Assembly (NCBI GenBank): GCA_948496895.1
Contig: CAOOJO010000040.1
Span: forward strand, 1 to 12,169
DNA length: 12,169 bases
Direction of reading: 5' to 3'
Source of the DNA: an uncultured Acetatifactor sp.
GTDB lineage: Bacteria > Bacillota > Clostridia > Lachnospirales > Lachnospiraceae
The notes beneath the pieces are model-generated. The model had not been told where the DNA came from. It saw only the letters and a program-made list of their open reading frames with translations, and searched no databases. This document shows, one piece after another, positions 1 to 7,131 of this stretch (its first letter is position 1; each line of letters starts with the position of its first letter). The translations under genes were made by a program, and so were the position numbers.

Positions 1-950
1 GCTTCGGCGTCAATGAGGGCATCATCGTCATGGCGGCCACCAACCGGGTGGACATCTTAGACCCGGCCATCCTGCGGCCCGGGCGCTTCGACAGAAAGGT
101 GGCCGTGGGCACGCCGGATGTCAGCGGCAGGGAGGATATCCTGAAGGTGCATGCCAAGAACAAGCCCCTGGCCGAGGACGTGAACCTGAAGCAGCTGGCC
201 CAGACCACCGCGGGCTTTACCGGGGCGGACCTGGAGAACCTGATGAACGAGGCTGCCATCAACGCGGCCAAGAAGGGCATGGGCTTTGTGGCCCAGGAGG
301 ACGTGAAGAAGGCTTTCCTCAAGGTGGCCATCGGCACGGAGAAGAAGAGCCGTGTGGTGTCCGACAAGGAGAAGAGCATCACGGCATATCACGAGGCGGG
401 ACATGCCATCCTGTTCCATTTGCTTCCGGACGTAGGGCCGGTATACACGGTATCCATCATTCCCACCGGGACAGGCGCCGCCGGCTATACCATGCCTCTG
501 CCGGAAAAGGATGAGATGTGCCAGACCAGGGGGCAGATGCTCCAGAGAATCATGGTCTGCATGGGAGGGCTTATCGCGGAGAGGCTGATTTTCCATGACA
601 TCACCACAGGAGCCTCCAATGACATCAAGAAGGCCACCAAGGTGGCCAGGAGGATGGTGACGAGATATGGCATGTCAGATAATATCGGCGTCATCTGCTA
701 TGACGATGACGACGAAGAGGTCTTTATAGGTCGGGACCTGGCCCACGCGAAATCCCACAGCGAAGCCATTTCCGCCGAGATAGACAGGGAAGTGAAGGCC
801 ATCATCGATGAGTGCTACGCCAAGGCCACGGAAATCATCCGGAACAAAGAGGATGTGCTTCATCGCTGTGCCGAGCTGTTGCTGGAAAAGGAGCGGATTG
901 GCAGGGAGGAGTTCGAGGCGCTCTTCCCGGAGGCAAGCTCCGAGGCATAA
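1..950 (+). CDS. ftsH: ATP-dependent zinc metalloprotease FtsH, 3' part (5' end outside window)
   Basis: This is the C-terminal part of FtsH, the membrane-anchored AAA+ protease that unfolds and degrades membrane and regulatory proteins. The frame is open from base 3, so the N-terminal membrane segments, Walker A and Walker B lie outside the window; the ATG at 30 is internal (MAATNR). Visible in order are the AAA+ second region of homology with its arginine fingers (LRPGRFDRK, about bases 72-98), the lid helix region (AGFTGADLENLMNEAA), and the M41 peptidase domain with the zinc motif HEAGH at 390-404. A downstream acidic zinc-ligand region (ASNDIKKAT) follows near 612-638. The glycine-rich stretch GTGAAGYTMPLPEKDEM is typical of clostridial FtsH. 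The protein ends naturally at TAA 948-950. A weak AT-rich hairpin (977-983 with 998-1004) follows, and a much stronger terminator lies at 1106-1141. Identity is clear; only the missing 5' end is uncertain. Confidence 0.97.
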   Translation, partial: FGVNEGIIVMAATNRVDILDPAILRPGRFDRKVAVGTPDVSGREDILKVHAKNKPLAEDVNLKQLAQTTAGFTGADLENLMNEAAINAAKKGMGFVAQEDVKKAFLKVAIGTEKKSRVVSDKEKSITAYHEAGHAILFHLLPDVGPVYTVSIIPTGTGAAGYTMPLPEKDEMCQTRGQMLQRIMVCMGGLIAERLIFHDITTGASNDIKKATKVARRMVTRYGMSDNIGVICYDDDDEEVFIGRDLAHAKSHSEAISAEIDREVKAIIDECYAKATEIIRNKEDVLHRCAELLLEKERIGREEFEALFPEASSEA

Positions 951-1015
951 ACCCGCATATGGCAAAATAGACAAAAAACAAATGCATTTTTCGTCAAATT
1001 TGTTAGTTTTGGGAA

Positions 1016-1047
1016 TTGGCAAAATGGGGCCCAGATGGTATTATAAT
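1016..1047 (+). promoter_or_regulatory. Candidate extended -10 sigma-A promoter downstream of ftsH
   Basis: TTGGCA (1016-1021) is followed after 17 bases by TATTAT (1039-1044), with TGG just before it, so it also fits an extended -10 (TGn). A TATAAT lies at 1042-1047 but with a 20-base spacer. The -10 sits inside a perfect 12-base palindrome, GTATTATAATAC (1038-1049), which could be an operator. No rightward gene follows: transcription from here would run into the terminator at 1106-1141. It could therefore drive a short RNA, or be a relic of a rearrangement. Confidence 0.5.
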
Positions 1048-1051
1048 ACTC

Positions 1052-1141
1052 GTAACCCCCAATACATTATATAGTTTTTTGCTATACCCCATAAGAAATA
1101 CCTTCTCTAAAAAGGACAGTCACCCCATGGCTGTCCTTTTT
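1052..1141 (+). ncRNA. Candidate small RNA of about 90 nt between ftsH and the MATE gene
   Basis: This is inferred from a good promoter (1016-1044) and a strong intrinsic terminator (1106-1141) with no convincing ORF or ribosome binding site between them. The predicted RNA starts near 1052. It holds a small hairpin TATAG/CTATA (1070-1074 with 1082-1086, loop of T residues) and then the terminator stem. I do not recognise a known RNA family. It could equally be a non-functional transcript, or readthrough could make it part of the ftsH 3' UTR. Confidence 0.3.
1106..1141. terminator. Bidirectional intrinsic terminator between ftsH and the MATE gene
   Basis: AAAAAGGACAG (1109-1119) pairs perfectly with CTGTCCTTTTT (1131-1141). 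Three further inner pairs (T-G, C-G, A-T) extend the stem to 14 bp with loop CCCCA. The outer A/T runs give a U-tract in both directions. It can stop rightward transcripts from ftsH or the candidate small RNA, and leftward transcripts from the MATE gene, whose stop codon lies about 45 bases away. Confidence 0.85.
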
Positions 1142-1184
1142 ACATGTCAGGAGTTCGAATATCCGACCAGAGGGCTTTTCCGGT

Positions 1185-2531
1185 TCAGGGCTTTGGATAG
1201 CCGGCATTGGCTTTCTCGATTTTCTTCCGATAAAGGATGCCGGCCGCGTCCGCCAGGAGCCAGCCGATGGGGATGGCGCTCCAGATGCCGTATACACCGA
1301 TCCGGGGAATGGGGGCCAGCGCATAGGCCAGCAGCACCCTGGTTCCCAGAGAAATTACCGTGAGCACCAAAGACATCTCCGGCCTGTTGACGCCCCGGTA
1401 GTAGCCGTACAGCAAGAACAATATGCCGATGCCGCAGTAGAAGGCCCCCTCTATCCTGAGATACCCTACGCCCACGGCGATGATCTCCGCCTCCTCCGGG
1501 CTGACGAAGAGCATCATCAGCCAGGGGGCGAACAGAAAAATCAGCAGGGACACCGCCAGGCAGAAGGCCATGGACACCCGCAGCGCGCTCTTCATCCCCT
1601 GCTTCACCCGGTCGCCCCGGCCCGCGCCGTGGTTCTGGGAGATGAAGAGGGAGAAGGCGTTGCCGAATTCCTGGGCGGGCATGTAGGCGAAGGAATCGAT
1701 CTTCACCGCGGCCGCGAAGGCAGCCATCACCACGGGGCCGAAGCTGTTCACCAGGCCCTGGATCATCAGGATGCCGAAGTTCATGACGGACTGCTGGACG
1801 GAGGAGGAGAAGGAGAAGCGCAGGATCTCCCCCATGGAGGCCTTTTCCCCACCGCTTTCCCGCCTGTGGAAGCGCAGCTTCGGCTCCTTGATCCAGGTGT
1901 AGGCCATGAGCCCGATGCCGGAGACGGCCTGGGCGATTACCGTAGCGGCTGCGGCCCCGGCTATCCCCCAGTGGAAGACGATGACGAATGCCAGATCCAG
2001 CGCGATGTTCAGAAGCGCCGTGCTGCCCAGGAAATACAGGGGCACCACGGAATTGCCCACCGCCCGCAGGAGGTAAGCGAAGTAATTATATAGGAAGACA
2101 AAAATAAGGCCCATGAAGATGACCCACACATAACTGTACATCATCTCCATTAGCTCGTCAGGCGTCTGCAGCAGGCGCAGGATAGGGCGGCAAAATGCCA
2201 TCACCAGCACGTTCAGCAGCATAGTCGCTCCGCCGATAAGCAGGAAGGAGAGCCGCATGCAACTCTTCATGTGGGCCTCTTCCTTCCTGCCGAAATAATA
2301 GGAGAACAGGGCCCCGCTGCCCATGCACATACCGATGAGGATAGAAGTCAGGAACGTCATCAAAGTGTAGGCGCTCCCCACCGCCGCCAGGGCGTCCGGC
2401 CCCAGGAAGCGGCCCACGATTAGGGTGTCCGCGATATTATAAAACTGCTGCAGGAGGTTGCCCAGTATCATGGGGCCCGCGAACAGCAGCATGTTTTTAG
2501 TTACAGTTCCCTGTGTCAGATCCTTTTTCAT
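1185..2531 (-). CDS. MATE family multidrug/sodium-type efflux transporter
   Basis: This is a 448-residue integral membrane protein of the multi-antimicrobial extrusion (MATE) family, DinF/NorM-like. Such proteins export cationic drugs or metabolites in exchange for Na+ or H+. The N-terminal signature (LLFAGPMILGNLLQQFYN, residues 15-32, then DTLIVGRFLG) and the mirrored signature at the start of the second half (NSFGPVVMAAFAAAVKID, residues 262-279, then QEFGNAFSLFISQNHGAG) mark the two six-helix bundles. A charged loop of about residues 213-235 lies between them. Length is normal for the family. The gene starts 5 bases after the stop of the 60-aa gene upstream and has no clear Shine-Dalgarno site of its own, so translation is probably coupled. 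The substrate cannot be read from sequence. It ends near the shared terminator at 1106-1141. Confidence 0.93.
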   Translation of the reverse strand: MKKDLTQGTVTKNMLLFAGPMILGNLLQQFYNIADTLIVGRFLGPDALAAVGSAYTLMTFLTSILIGMCMGSGALFSYYFGRKEEAHMKSCMRLSFLLIGGATMLLNVLVMAFCRPILRLLQTPDELMEMMYSYVWVIFMGLIFVFLYNYFAYLLRAVGNSVVPLYFLGSTALLNIALDLAFVIVFHWGIAGAAAATVIAQAVSGIGLMAYTWIKEPKLRFHRRESGGEKASMGEILRFSFSSSVQQSVMNFGILMIQGLVNSFGPVVMAAFAAAVKIDSFAYMPAQEFGNAFSLFISQNHGAGRGDRVKQGMKSALRVSMAFCLAVSLLIFLFAPWLMMLFVSPEEAEIIAVGVGYLRIEGAFYCGIGILFLLYGYYRGVNRPEMSLVLTVISLGTRVLLAYALAPIPRIGVYGIWSAIPIGWLLADAAGILYRKKIEKANAGYPKP

Positions 2532-2536
2532 TTCGG

Positions 2537-2719
2537 TCAGTCTTTGATTCTGTCCAGTTCTGTCAGGTTGATGCCGGACGCGGTAAGTATCACTTTCAGT
2601 TCCACATATCTCTCATGCATTTCGCGATATGCTTCGGAATCTTTGTCCGACAATTGCATATAGCGCTGCAGCCTGGAGAACTCTTCTACATTTTTTTGCA
2701 GCACTTCTTTTTCGCTCAT
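2537..2719 (-). CDS. Small hydrophilic protein of unknown function, 60 aa
   Basis: This is a 60-residue, highly charged protein with no membrane segment or signal peptide, probably helical (SEKEVLQKNVEEFSRLQRYM at the start). The C-terminal part, VILTASGINLTELDRIKD, looks like a helix-turn-helical cap but matches no family I can name. Support for it being real: a good ribosome binding site (AGGCGGAG about 6 bases before the ATG on the minus strand), 5-base spacing to the MATE gene in the same direction, and placement as the first gene after a divergent promoter region. On this strand TATAAC (complement of 2748-2753) is a possible -10; the matching -35 is poor. It is probably cotranscribed with the pump; whether it acts with it is unknown. 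Confidence 0.75.
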   Translation of the reverse strand: MSEKEVLQKNVEEFSRLQRYMQLSDKDSEAYREMHERYVELKVILTASGINLTELDRIKD

Positions 2720-2746
2720 ATAAACTCCGCCTTTCTAAAGTGTCTA

Positions 2747-2767
2747 TGTTATATTTTCATGATAACA
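2747..2767. repeat. Inverted repeat in the divergent promoter region, possible operator
   Basis: TGTTAT (2747-2752) and ATAACA (2762-2767) form a perfect 6-base inverted repeat around 9 bases. It overlaps the possible leftward -10 (TATAAC on the minus strand) and lies about 50 bases upstream of the rightward -35. A second small inverted repeat, AGCGG-ATTG-CCGCT (2796-2809), lies just before that -35. Either could be a binding site for a regulator of one of the two divergent transcripts, but the arms are short enough to occur by chance. Confidence 0.3.
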
Positions 2768-2816
2768 GATTCAGGAAAAGGTGTAAAGTCCTTGGAGCGG
2801 ATTGCCGCTTAAATTG

Positions 2817-2845
2817 TTGCAAACAGCCCCCAGTGCGGTTATAAT
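2817..2845 (+). promoter_or_regulatory. Sigma-A promoter for the two-component/amidase operon
   Basis: TTGCAA (2817-2822), a 17-base spacer and a perfect TATAAT (2840-2845) place the transcription start near 2852. That leaves a 5' UTR of about 108 bases before the ATG at 2960. I see no known riboswitch fold in this leader. The hexamers are the same as those of the tRNA-Gln promoter at 8085-8113. Confidence 0.8.
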
Positions 2846-2959
2846 GAAAGAGTGGCGAAAGCGGCGGTTTGTAGCAAAAATGATGCAATGATGGGTTATT
2901 ATGTACCGTATTCAGATAAGAGATTCGTTTTCCATGACAAAGGAACGGAGGAGCTGTCA

Positions 2960-4063
2960 ATGGGGAAAAGGGGTATAGCGATTACGGTAATATGCTTTCT
3001 GGCCTGTATAGGGGGCATGTCCTGTCCGGCGCGGGCACAGGCCCAGAGCGAGTCGGTGGCGCTTCTGGTACAGCAGTACGAGGCTTATCAGAGCGCTTTC
3101 GAGGCCATCCAGTCCCTGGGGGACGTGGAGGAGGCCGGATATGACATCATTGAGGAGCAGCGGTTCCCGGTGGTGCTGGAGACCTTCGGCGAGGCCCAGG
3201 TGGAGCTGGTGCCCCTCATGCACAGGGAGTACCACAGGCTGGCAATCCTGATCGTGGACAGCGCCGGGAACGTTCTGTTCAAAACGAACCAGCTGGAGAC
3301 CAACTACAAATATCCGGGACAGCTGGAGCAGCCCACCAGGAGCCTGGAATCCGTGTCCTTCCAGGAGCTGGACCACGACGGGCTGACGGACATCGTGCTG
3401 ATCACCATATGCGAGAACGACTCCGGGGACTACGCGGGAAGAAGCTATCGGGTGGGGGACGTGCTGTTCCAGCGGGACGGGGACTTCTACCGGGACTGGC
3501 GGGTGTCGGACAAGATAAACCGCTTCAGCATGAACAAGAGCGCGGACTTCATCGCCGCCTATGTGGGGGAGGGGAAGTCCACGGAAATCCTCTATACCGC
3601 CACCACGCTGGAAGAACTTCAGGAGCATGGCTTCCAGCTGGTGCGGGAGCACAGCTACACCATAGAATTCGAGAAGCAGGGCAGGCTCTTAGTGGCTCCG
3701 GGCTTCATCACCATGGCGGACTATGACGTCTTCATGATATACCTGGTGAACGGGGCGGGGGACATCGTCTGGAGCTTCCAGCCCATGGAGGATTACGACA
3801 ATCTCTATGCCCTGAAGGGCATGGTCTGCCGGGACATGGACGGCGACGGCATGAAGGATGTGGTGGTGCTGGCCAGGTACAGCTATTCCGGCCCGGAGGG
3901 AGAGCTTCTGATCGACACGAAATGCGACATCTACTACCAGCGCACGGACGGATTTGAGGCGGAGAAGAATTTCGGCGCCATCTATCAGTGCACCAAGGAC
4001 GATACCATGGAGGAACTGGTGGGAATCATCAGAGAATATTGGGGGTGGCCAAAAGAGGAATGA
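2960..4063 (+). CDS. Secreted protein with duplicated domain and two FG-GAP/VCBS-like calcium loops
   Basis: This is a 367-residue exported protein. The ATG at 2960 is chosen because GGAGG (2947-2952 region) lies 7-8 bases upstream, a signal peptide starts exactly there (MGKR, hydrophobic 5-20, probable AxA cleavage near residues 24-28), and the longer in-frame GTG at 2852 would coincide with the transcription start. The mature part is a tandem duplication. Residues about 60-200 and 224-367 share the same plan: a hydrophobic strand, then AILIVDSAGNVLF against FMIYLVNGAGDIVW, then an Asp-rich loop. The loops are ELDHDGLTDIVLI (136-148) and RDMDGDGMKDVVVL (291-304), the DxDxDG pattern of calcium-binding FG-GAP/VCBS repeats. 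It is the first gene of the operon and overlaps the response regulator by ATGA. A role as extracellular sensor or envelope partner of the kinase is inferred. FRINGE/lipoprotein alternatives are weak, since no proper lipobox is present. Confidence 0.8.
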   Translation: MGKRGIAITVICFLACIGGMSCPARAQAQSESVALLVQQYEAYQSAFEAIQSLGDVEEAGYDIIEEQRFPVVLETFGEAQVELVPLMHREYHRLAILIVDSAGNVLFKTNQLETNYKYPGQLEQPTRSLESVSFQELDHDGLTDIVLITICENDSGDYAGRSYRVGDVLFQRDGDFYRDWRVSDKINRFSMNKSADFIAAYVGEGKSTEILYTATTLEELQEHGFQLVREHSYTIEFEKQGRLLVAPGFITMADYDVFMIYLVNGAGDIVWSFQPMEDYDNLYALKGMVCRDMDGDGMKDVVVLARYSYSGPEGELLIDTKCDIYYQRTDGFEAEKNFGAIYQCTKDDTMEELVGIIREYWGWPKEE

Positions 4064-4713
4064 TCAAGATACTGATTGTAGACGATGAGAAGTCTATCTG
4101 CGACCTGATAGACATCAACCTGTCGGCGGCGGGATACCACTGCAGGACCGTGCAGGACGGACTGGAAGCAATCGACCTGATAGAGGCGGAGGATTTCGAC
4201 CTGATTCTATTAGACATCATGCTGCCCGGGGCGGACGGCTTCGACATCATGGAGTATATCAGGCCATTGCGGATTCCCGTCATATTCATTACGGCAAAGC
4301 ATGAGGTCAGGGACAGGGTGAAAGGCCTGAAGCTGGGAGCGGAGGACTACCTGGTGAAGCCCTTCGACGTGGTGGAGCTGGTGGCCCGGGTGGAGGTGGT
4401 GCTGCGGCGCTACAACAAGACCGAGACCACCCTGACGGCCGGTGACGTGGTGGTGGATACCGAGGCCAGGAAGGTGACGAAGGCCGGGAAGCCGGTGGTC
4501 CTGACCAACAAGGAGTACGGCTTATTGGTGCTGTTCATCAGCAACAAGAACATTGCCCTGTTTCGGGAGAATCTCTACGAGAAGGTGTGGGGGGACGAGT
4601 ACCTGGCGGACAGCCGGACGCTGGACCTCCATGTCCAGAGGCTGCGCCGGAAGATGGGCTGGGAGGAGAACCTGGTGGCGGTTTATAAGGTGGGCTACCG
4701 GCTGGAGATCTGA
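4060..4713 (+). CDS. OmpR/PhoB-family response regulator
   Basis: This is a 217-residue DNA-binding response regulator that should be phosphorylated by the kinase encoded next to it. The receiver domain (1-115) has the acidic pair D8/D9, phospho-acceptor D52 in LILLDIMLPG, T78 in IFITAK and K100 in LVKPFD: every key residue is present. The winged-helix output domain (about 125-217) contains LTNKEYGLLVLF, the ENLYEKVWG turn and the recognition helix DSRTLDLHVQRLRRKMG, ending with VYKVGYRLEI as in PhoB, WalR and relatives. The start at 4060 overlaps the previous stop (ATGA), with AGAGG just upstream, so translation is coupled. A longer in-frame start at 3988 would add an unrelated tail before the canonical MIKILIVDDE and is rejected. 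The six-unit 11-base array before the amidase (7132-7197) has the right geometry to be its target. Confidence 0.95.
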   Translation: MIKILIVDDEKSICDLIDINLSAAGYHCRTVQDGLEAIDLIEAEDFDLILLDIMLPGADGFDIMEYIRPLRIPVIFITAKHEVRDRVKGLKLGAEDYLVKPFDVVELVARVEVVLRRYNKTETTLTAGDVVVDTEARKVTKAGKPVVLTNKEYGLLVLFISNKNIALFRENLYEKVWGDEYLADSRTLDLHVQRLRRKMGWEENLVAVYKVGYRLEI

Positions 4714-4715
4714 GC

Positions 4716-6311
4716 ATGAAGTTTGTATACAAGATTTTGCTATGGACGATCATCATCATGGCCGTGGCCTTCGGGCTCAGCGGGTATGTGTTCGTGAACT
4801 CCGTGTTCCAGAAATCCATGGAGCGGGAGGTGGCCCAGGCCCTGGACGGCAGCAACATATTGCGGTTCGCCTTCGAGACCGCGGCCCTGAACATCCCCAC
4901 GAAATACAATGTGCTCCAGGACGTGGCCGTGGAACAGATCGGCGGCAAGCTGGAGAGCAGCGGCCAGGGCACGGAACGGTACCTGCGCCTGTCCAACGAG
5001 GAGCGGGAGGTGCTCTACCAGAGCATCGGCTTTACCCGGGATGACGCGCTTCTGCAGCAGATTGGGGAGGAGACGAAGATCTGGCAGGTGGTCCGGCAGG
5101 AGGACCGCTACTATGTCCACACGGGGAGCATGGTCAACGCGCTGGACAGGAACCTGTACCTGGAGACCCTGGAGGACGTTACGGAGGTGTTCGAGGAGCG
5201 GGCCATGGGCTTTTCCGTCTACAGGCGGGTGACCCTGGCCATGCTGATATGCAGCTCCGCCGTGATGTTCCTGATCTGCACCTGGCTCACCAAGCCCATC
5301 CGCCTGCTCACCGGCGCCACCAGGCGCATGGCGGAGGGGGACTACAGCTACCGGGCGAGAAAGGTCAGCAGCGATGAGCTGGGGCAGCTTACCGTGGACT
5401 TCAACAGCATGGCCAATGTACTGGAGGGCACCATCGCGGAGCTCCAGGAGGCCGTGCGCTCCAGAGAGGACTTCATCGCGGCCTTTGCCCATGAATTGAA
5501 GACACCGCTGACTTCAATCATCGGCTACGCGGATCTCCTGCGGTCCAGAAAGCTGGACGAGGAGAAGCATTTCCTGTCCTCCAACTACATCTATACAGAA
5601 GGGAAGCGCCTGGAGAACATGTCCTTCCGCCTGCTGGACATCATCGTCACCAAGCGGGAGACCATCGACCCCCAGCCCGTGGCGGCGAAGGTGCTGTTCG
5701 AATACTTAAAGGACATGTTCGCCGGAAACAAGGAGCAGCGGATCCGGTTCGCCTTCGGCAGCGGGACAGTGTACGCGGAGGCCAACCTTTTGAAATCCGT
5801 CCTGCTGAACCTGGTGGACAATGCCTGCAAGGCTTCCAGCCAGGGGGGCCTGGTGGAGGTGCTGGGGAAACGGGTGGAAGACGGATATATCTTCCAGGTG
5901 AAGGATTATGGCGTGGGTATCCCTCAGGAGGAGCTGCAGAAGGTCACGGAGGCCTTCTACATGGTGGACAAATCCAGGTCCCGCAGCAGGAACGGGGCGG
6001 GACTGGGCCTTGCGCTGTGCGTGGAGATCCTGCGGCTCCATGACAGCGAGCTGGAGATAGAGAGTCAGGTGGGCCGGGGAACCTGCATCAGCTTCGTGAT
6101 TCCGGACAAAAAGGAGGCCGAGCCAGGCGGAGCACAGCGGAAGAAGGCGGAGGAGACGCTGCTGCAGAGCGAGATTGCCCACAAGGCCCTGGGGGCGGCA
6201 GAAGAAGACGATATTGTAGGAAATAATTCGGCAGAGGATGAGGGGATTCGGGAAGAGGCAGATGAGGATGCGGAGGACGAAAATGAAGAGGAAGAACTGG
6301 GGAAAGCTTAG
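4716..6311 (+). CDS. Membrane sensor histidine kinase with HAMP domain and acidic C-terminal tail
   Basis: This is a 531-residue transmembrane kinase, the presumed partner of the regulator that ends 2 bases upstream. Membrane helix 1 spans about residues 8-28; an extracytoplasmic sensor region of about 140 residues follows; helix 2 lies at about 171-190. A HAMP linker (about 191-243, TKPIRLLTGATRRMAEGDYS) leads into the dimerisation domain with phospho-acceptor H259 in AFAHELKTPLTS. The ATPase domain has the N box (NLVDNA, 365-370), the G1 box DYGVGI (397-402) and the G2 box NGAGLGLAL (426-434), so it should be active. Odd: after the catalytic domain ends near 464, about 66 residues remain, Glu/Asp-rich (EEADEDAEDENEEEE near the end). 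The last 29 bases overlap the next gene, whose Shine-Dalgarno site lies in the codons of this tail. The stimulus is unknown; wall stress is an inference from the amidase context. Confidence 0.95.
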   Translation: MKFVYKILLWTIIIMAVAFGLSGYVFVNSVFQKSMEREVAQALDGSNILRFAFETAALNIPTKYNVLQDVAVEQIGGKLESSGQGTERYLRLSNEEREVLYQSIGFTRDDALLQQIGEETKIWQVVRQEDRYYVHTGSMVNALDRNLYLETLEDVTEVFEERAMGFSVYRRVTLAMLICSSAVMFLICTWLTKPIRLLTGATRRMAEGDYSYRARKVSSDELGQLTVDFNSMANVLEGTIAELQEAVRSREDFIAAFAHELKTPLTSIIGYADLLRSRKLDEEKHFLSSNYIYTEGKRLENMSFRLLDIIVTKRETIDPQPVAAKVLFEYLKDMFAGNKEQRIRFAFGSGTVYAEANLLKSVLLNLVDNACKASSQGGLVEVLGKRVEDGYIFQVKDYGVGIPQEELQKVTEAFYMVDKSRSRSRNGAGLGLALCVEILRLHDSELEIESQVGRGTCISFVIPDKKEAEPGGAQRKKAEETLLQSEIAHKALGAAEEDDIVGNNSAEDEGIREEADEDAEDENEEEELGKA

Positions 6312-7116
6312 CCTGCTGCTGATACCTCTGGCGGTGGTCATCGTGGGACTGGCGGTTTGGGGGCCGGAGGTGCTGGCCCAGTACCGGGACAAGGGTATCC
6401 TGAACCAGATTCAGGCCCAGGAGGCCCATACGGGGACGGAAGGGTACCGCTACTCTCTGGGCAGCAACGAAAAGGTGTACATATTGTCCAAATGCCTGAA
6501 CAACCAGATTCTGCCGGAGAGCGACCAGAACGCCATGACCCGGGGCGGCCTGGACTATGAGAACCTGACGGGCATCTACGCCTTCGTGGCCAACAAAAAG
6601 AACGCCTCCGGCCAGGACGTGGAGGAGAGCGCCGGAATCGGACTGGCCAACCAGGGCCTGCGGGAGCTGAAAGAAAAGGGCATCCTGCCGGAGGGCATCC
6701 AGGAGCTGACAGAGGGCTCCTACAGCGCTGTGCTGTATTCCGCCATCGATGTGCCCGACCCCCAGAACAATGTGCTGGTGTGGAAAATCAGCCTGGGCAC
6801 CAGCCTCCAGAACGCCAACAAGGAGAACCGCCTGCTGGACGCCTATGTGGACGCGGACACGGGCAAGATATATGAGTTCTATGCCCGGACGGGAATCACC
6901 TCCTGGGAGGCTGTGGACGCGGACGGCATGGTGGCGGCATGGGCCGCCTATATGGAGCTTGGGGAGCCACAGGAGTACCAGAACACCAACCCTCTGTCGG
7001 AGAATACCCCTTATTTCAGGAAATATACCTTTTCCGGCATGGAGAAGGAGGATGTGGTGGTCACTGTGGGGTATTATGAGGGAATCAACGAGCTGTACCT
7101 GAAGATTTCCAAATAG
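6283..7116 (+). CDS. Single-pass membrane-anchored protein of unknown function, operon with the two-component system
   Basis: This is a 277-residue protein with a short basic N-terminus (MKRKNWGK), one hydrophobic anchor or uncleaved signal (residues 10-33) and an extracytoplasmic domain. The ATG at 6283 is chosen over upstream in-frame ATGs (6238, 6262) because a perfect GGAGG lies at 6272-6276, 6 bases before it; the hydrophobic segment also then begins normally. The gene overlaps the kinase by 29 bases, so the two are co-translated. The region VLVWKISL (165-171) and LLDAYVDADTGKIYEFY (184-200) resembles PepSY-type or YycI-like strands with a D-x-D-T-G-K turn, but I cannot assign a family. 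By position it may be an accessory that tunes the kinase, as YycH/YycI do for WalK; that is analogy, not evidence. No terminator follows it. Confidence 0.8.
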   Translation: MKRKNWGKLSLLLIPLAVVIVGLAVWGPEVLAQYRDKGILNQIQAQEAHTGTEGYRYSLGSNEKVYILSKCLNNQILPESDQNAMTRGGLDYENLTGIYAFVANKKNASGQDVEESAGIGLANQGLRELKEKGILPEGIQELTEGSYSAVLYSAIDVPDPQNNVLVWKISLGTSLQNANKENRLLDAYVDADTGKIYEFYARTGITSWEAVDADGMVAAWAAYMELGEPQEYQNTNPLSENTPYFRKYTFSGMEKEDVVVTVGYYEGINELYLKISK

Positions 7117-7131
7117 GCAAGGCCGCTTCCA

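Noticed and set aside
1629..2093. Plus-strand ORF inside the MATE gene
   Set aside because: Its His/Glu/Gly-rich translation is a frame shadow of a clear transporter gene on the other strand.
2852..2959. Longer start (GTG 2852) for the secreted protein
   Set aside because: It coincides with the predicted transcription start and would place 36 residues before a normal signal peptide; the ATG at 2960 has a good Shine-Dalgarno site.
2993..3025. Lipobox in the signal peptide of the secreted protein
   Set aside because: FLAC and GMSC do not fit the usual L-(A/S)-(G/A)-C pattern well, and an AxA cleavage site follows, so a lipoprotein is less likely.
4740..5492. Minus-strand ORF (250 codons) opposite the kinase gene
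   Set aside because: It is the antisense shadow of conserved HAMP and HisKA coding sequence; no start signals are present.
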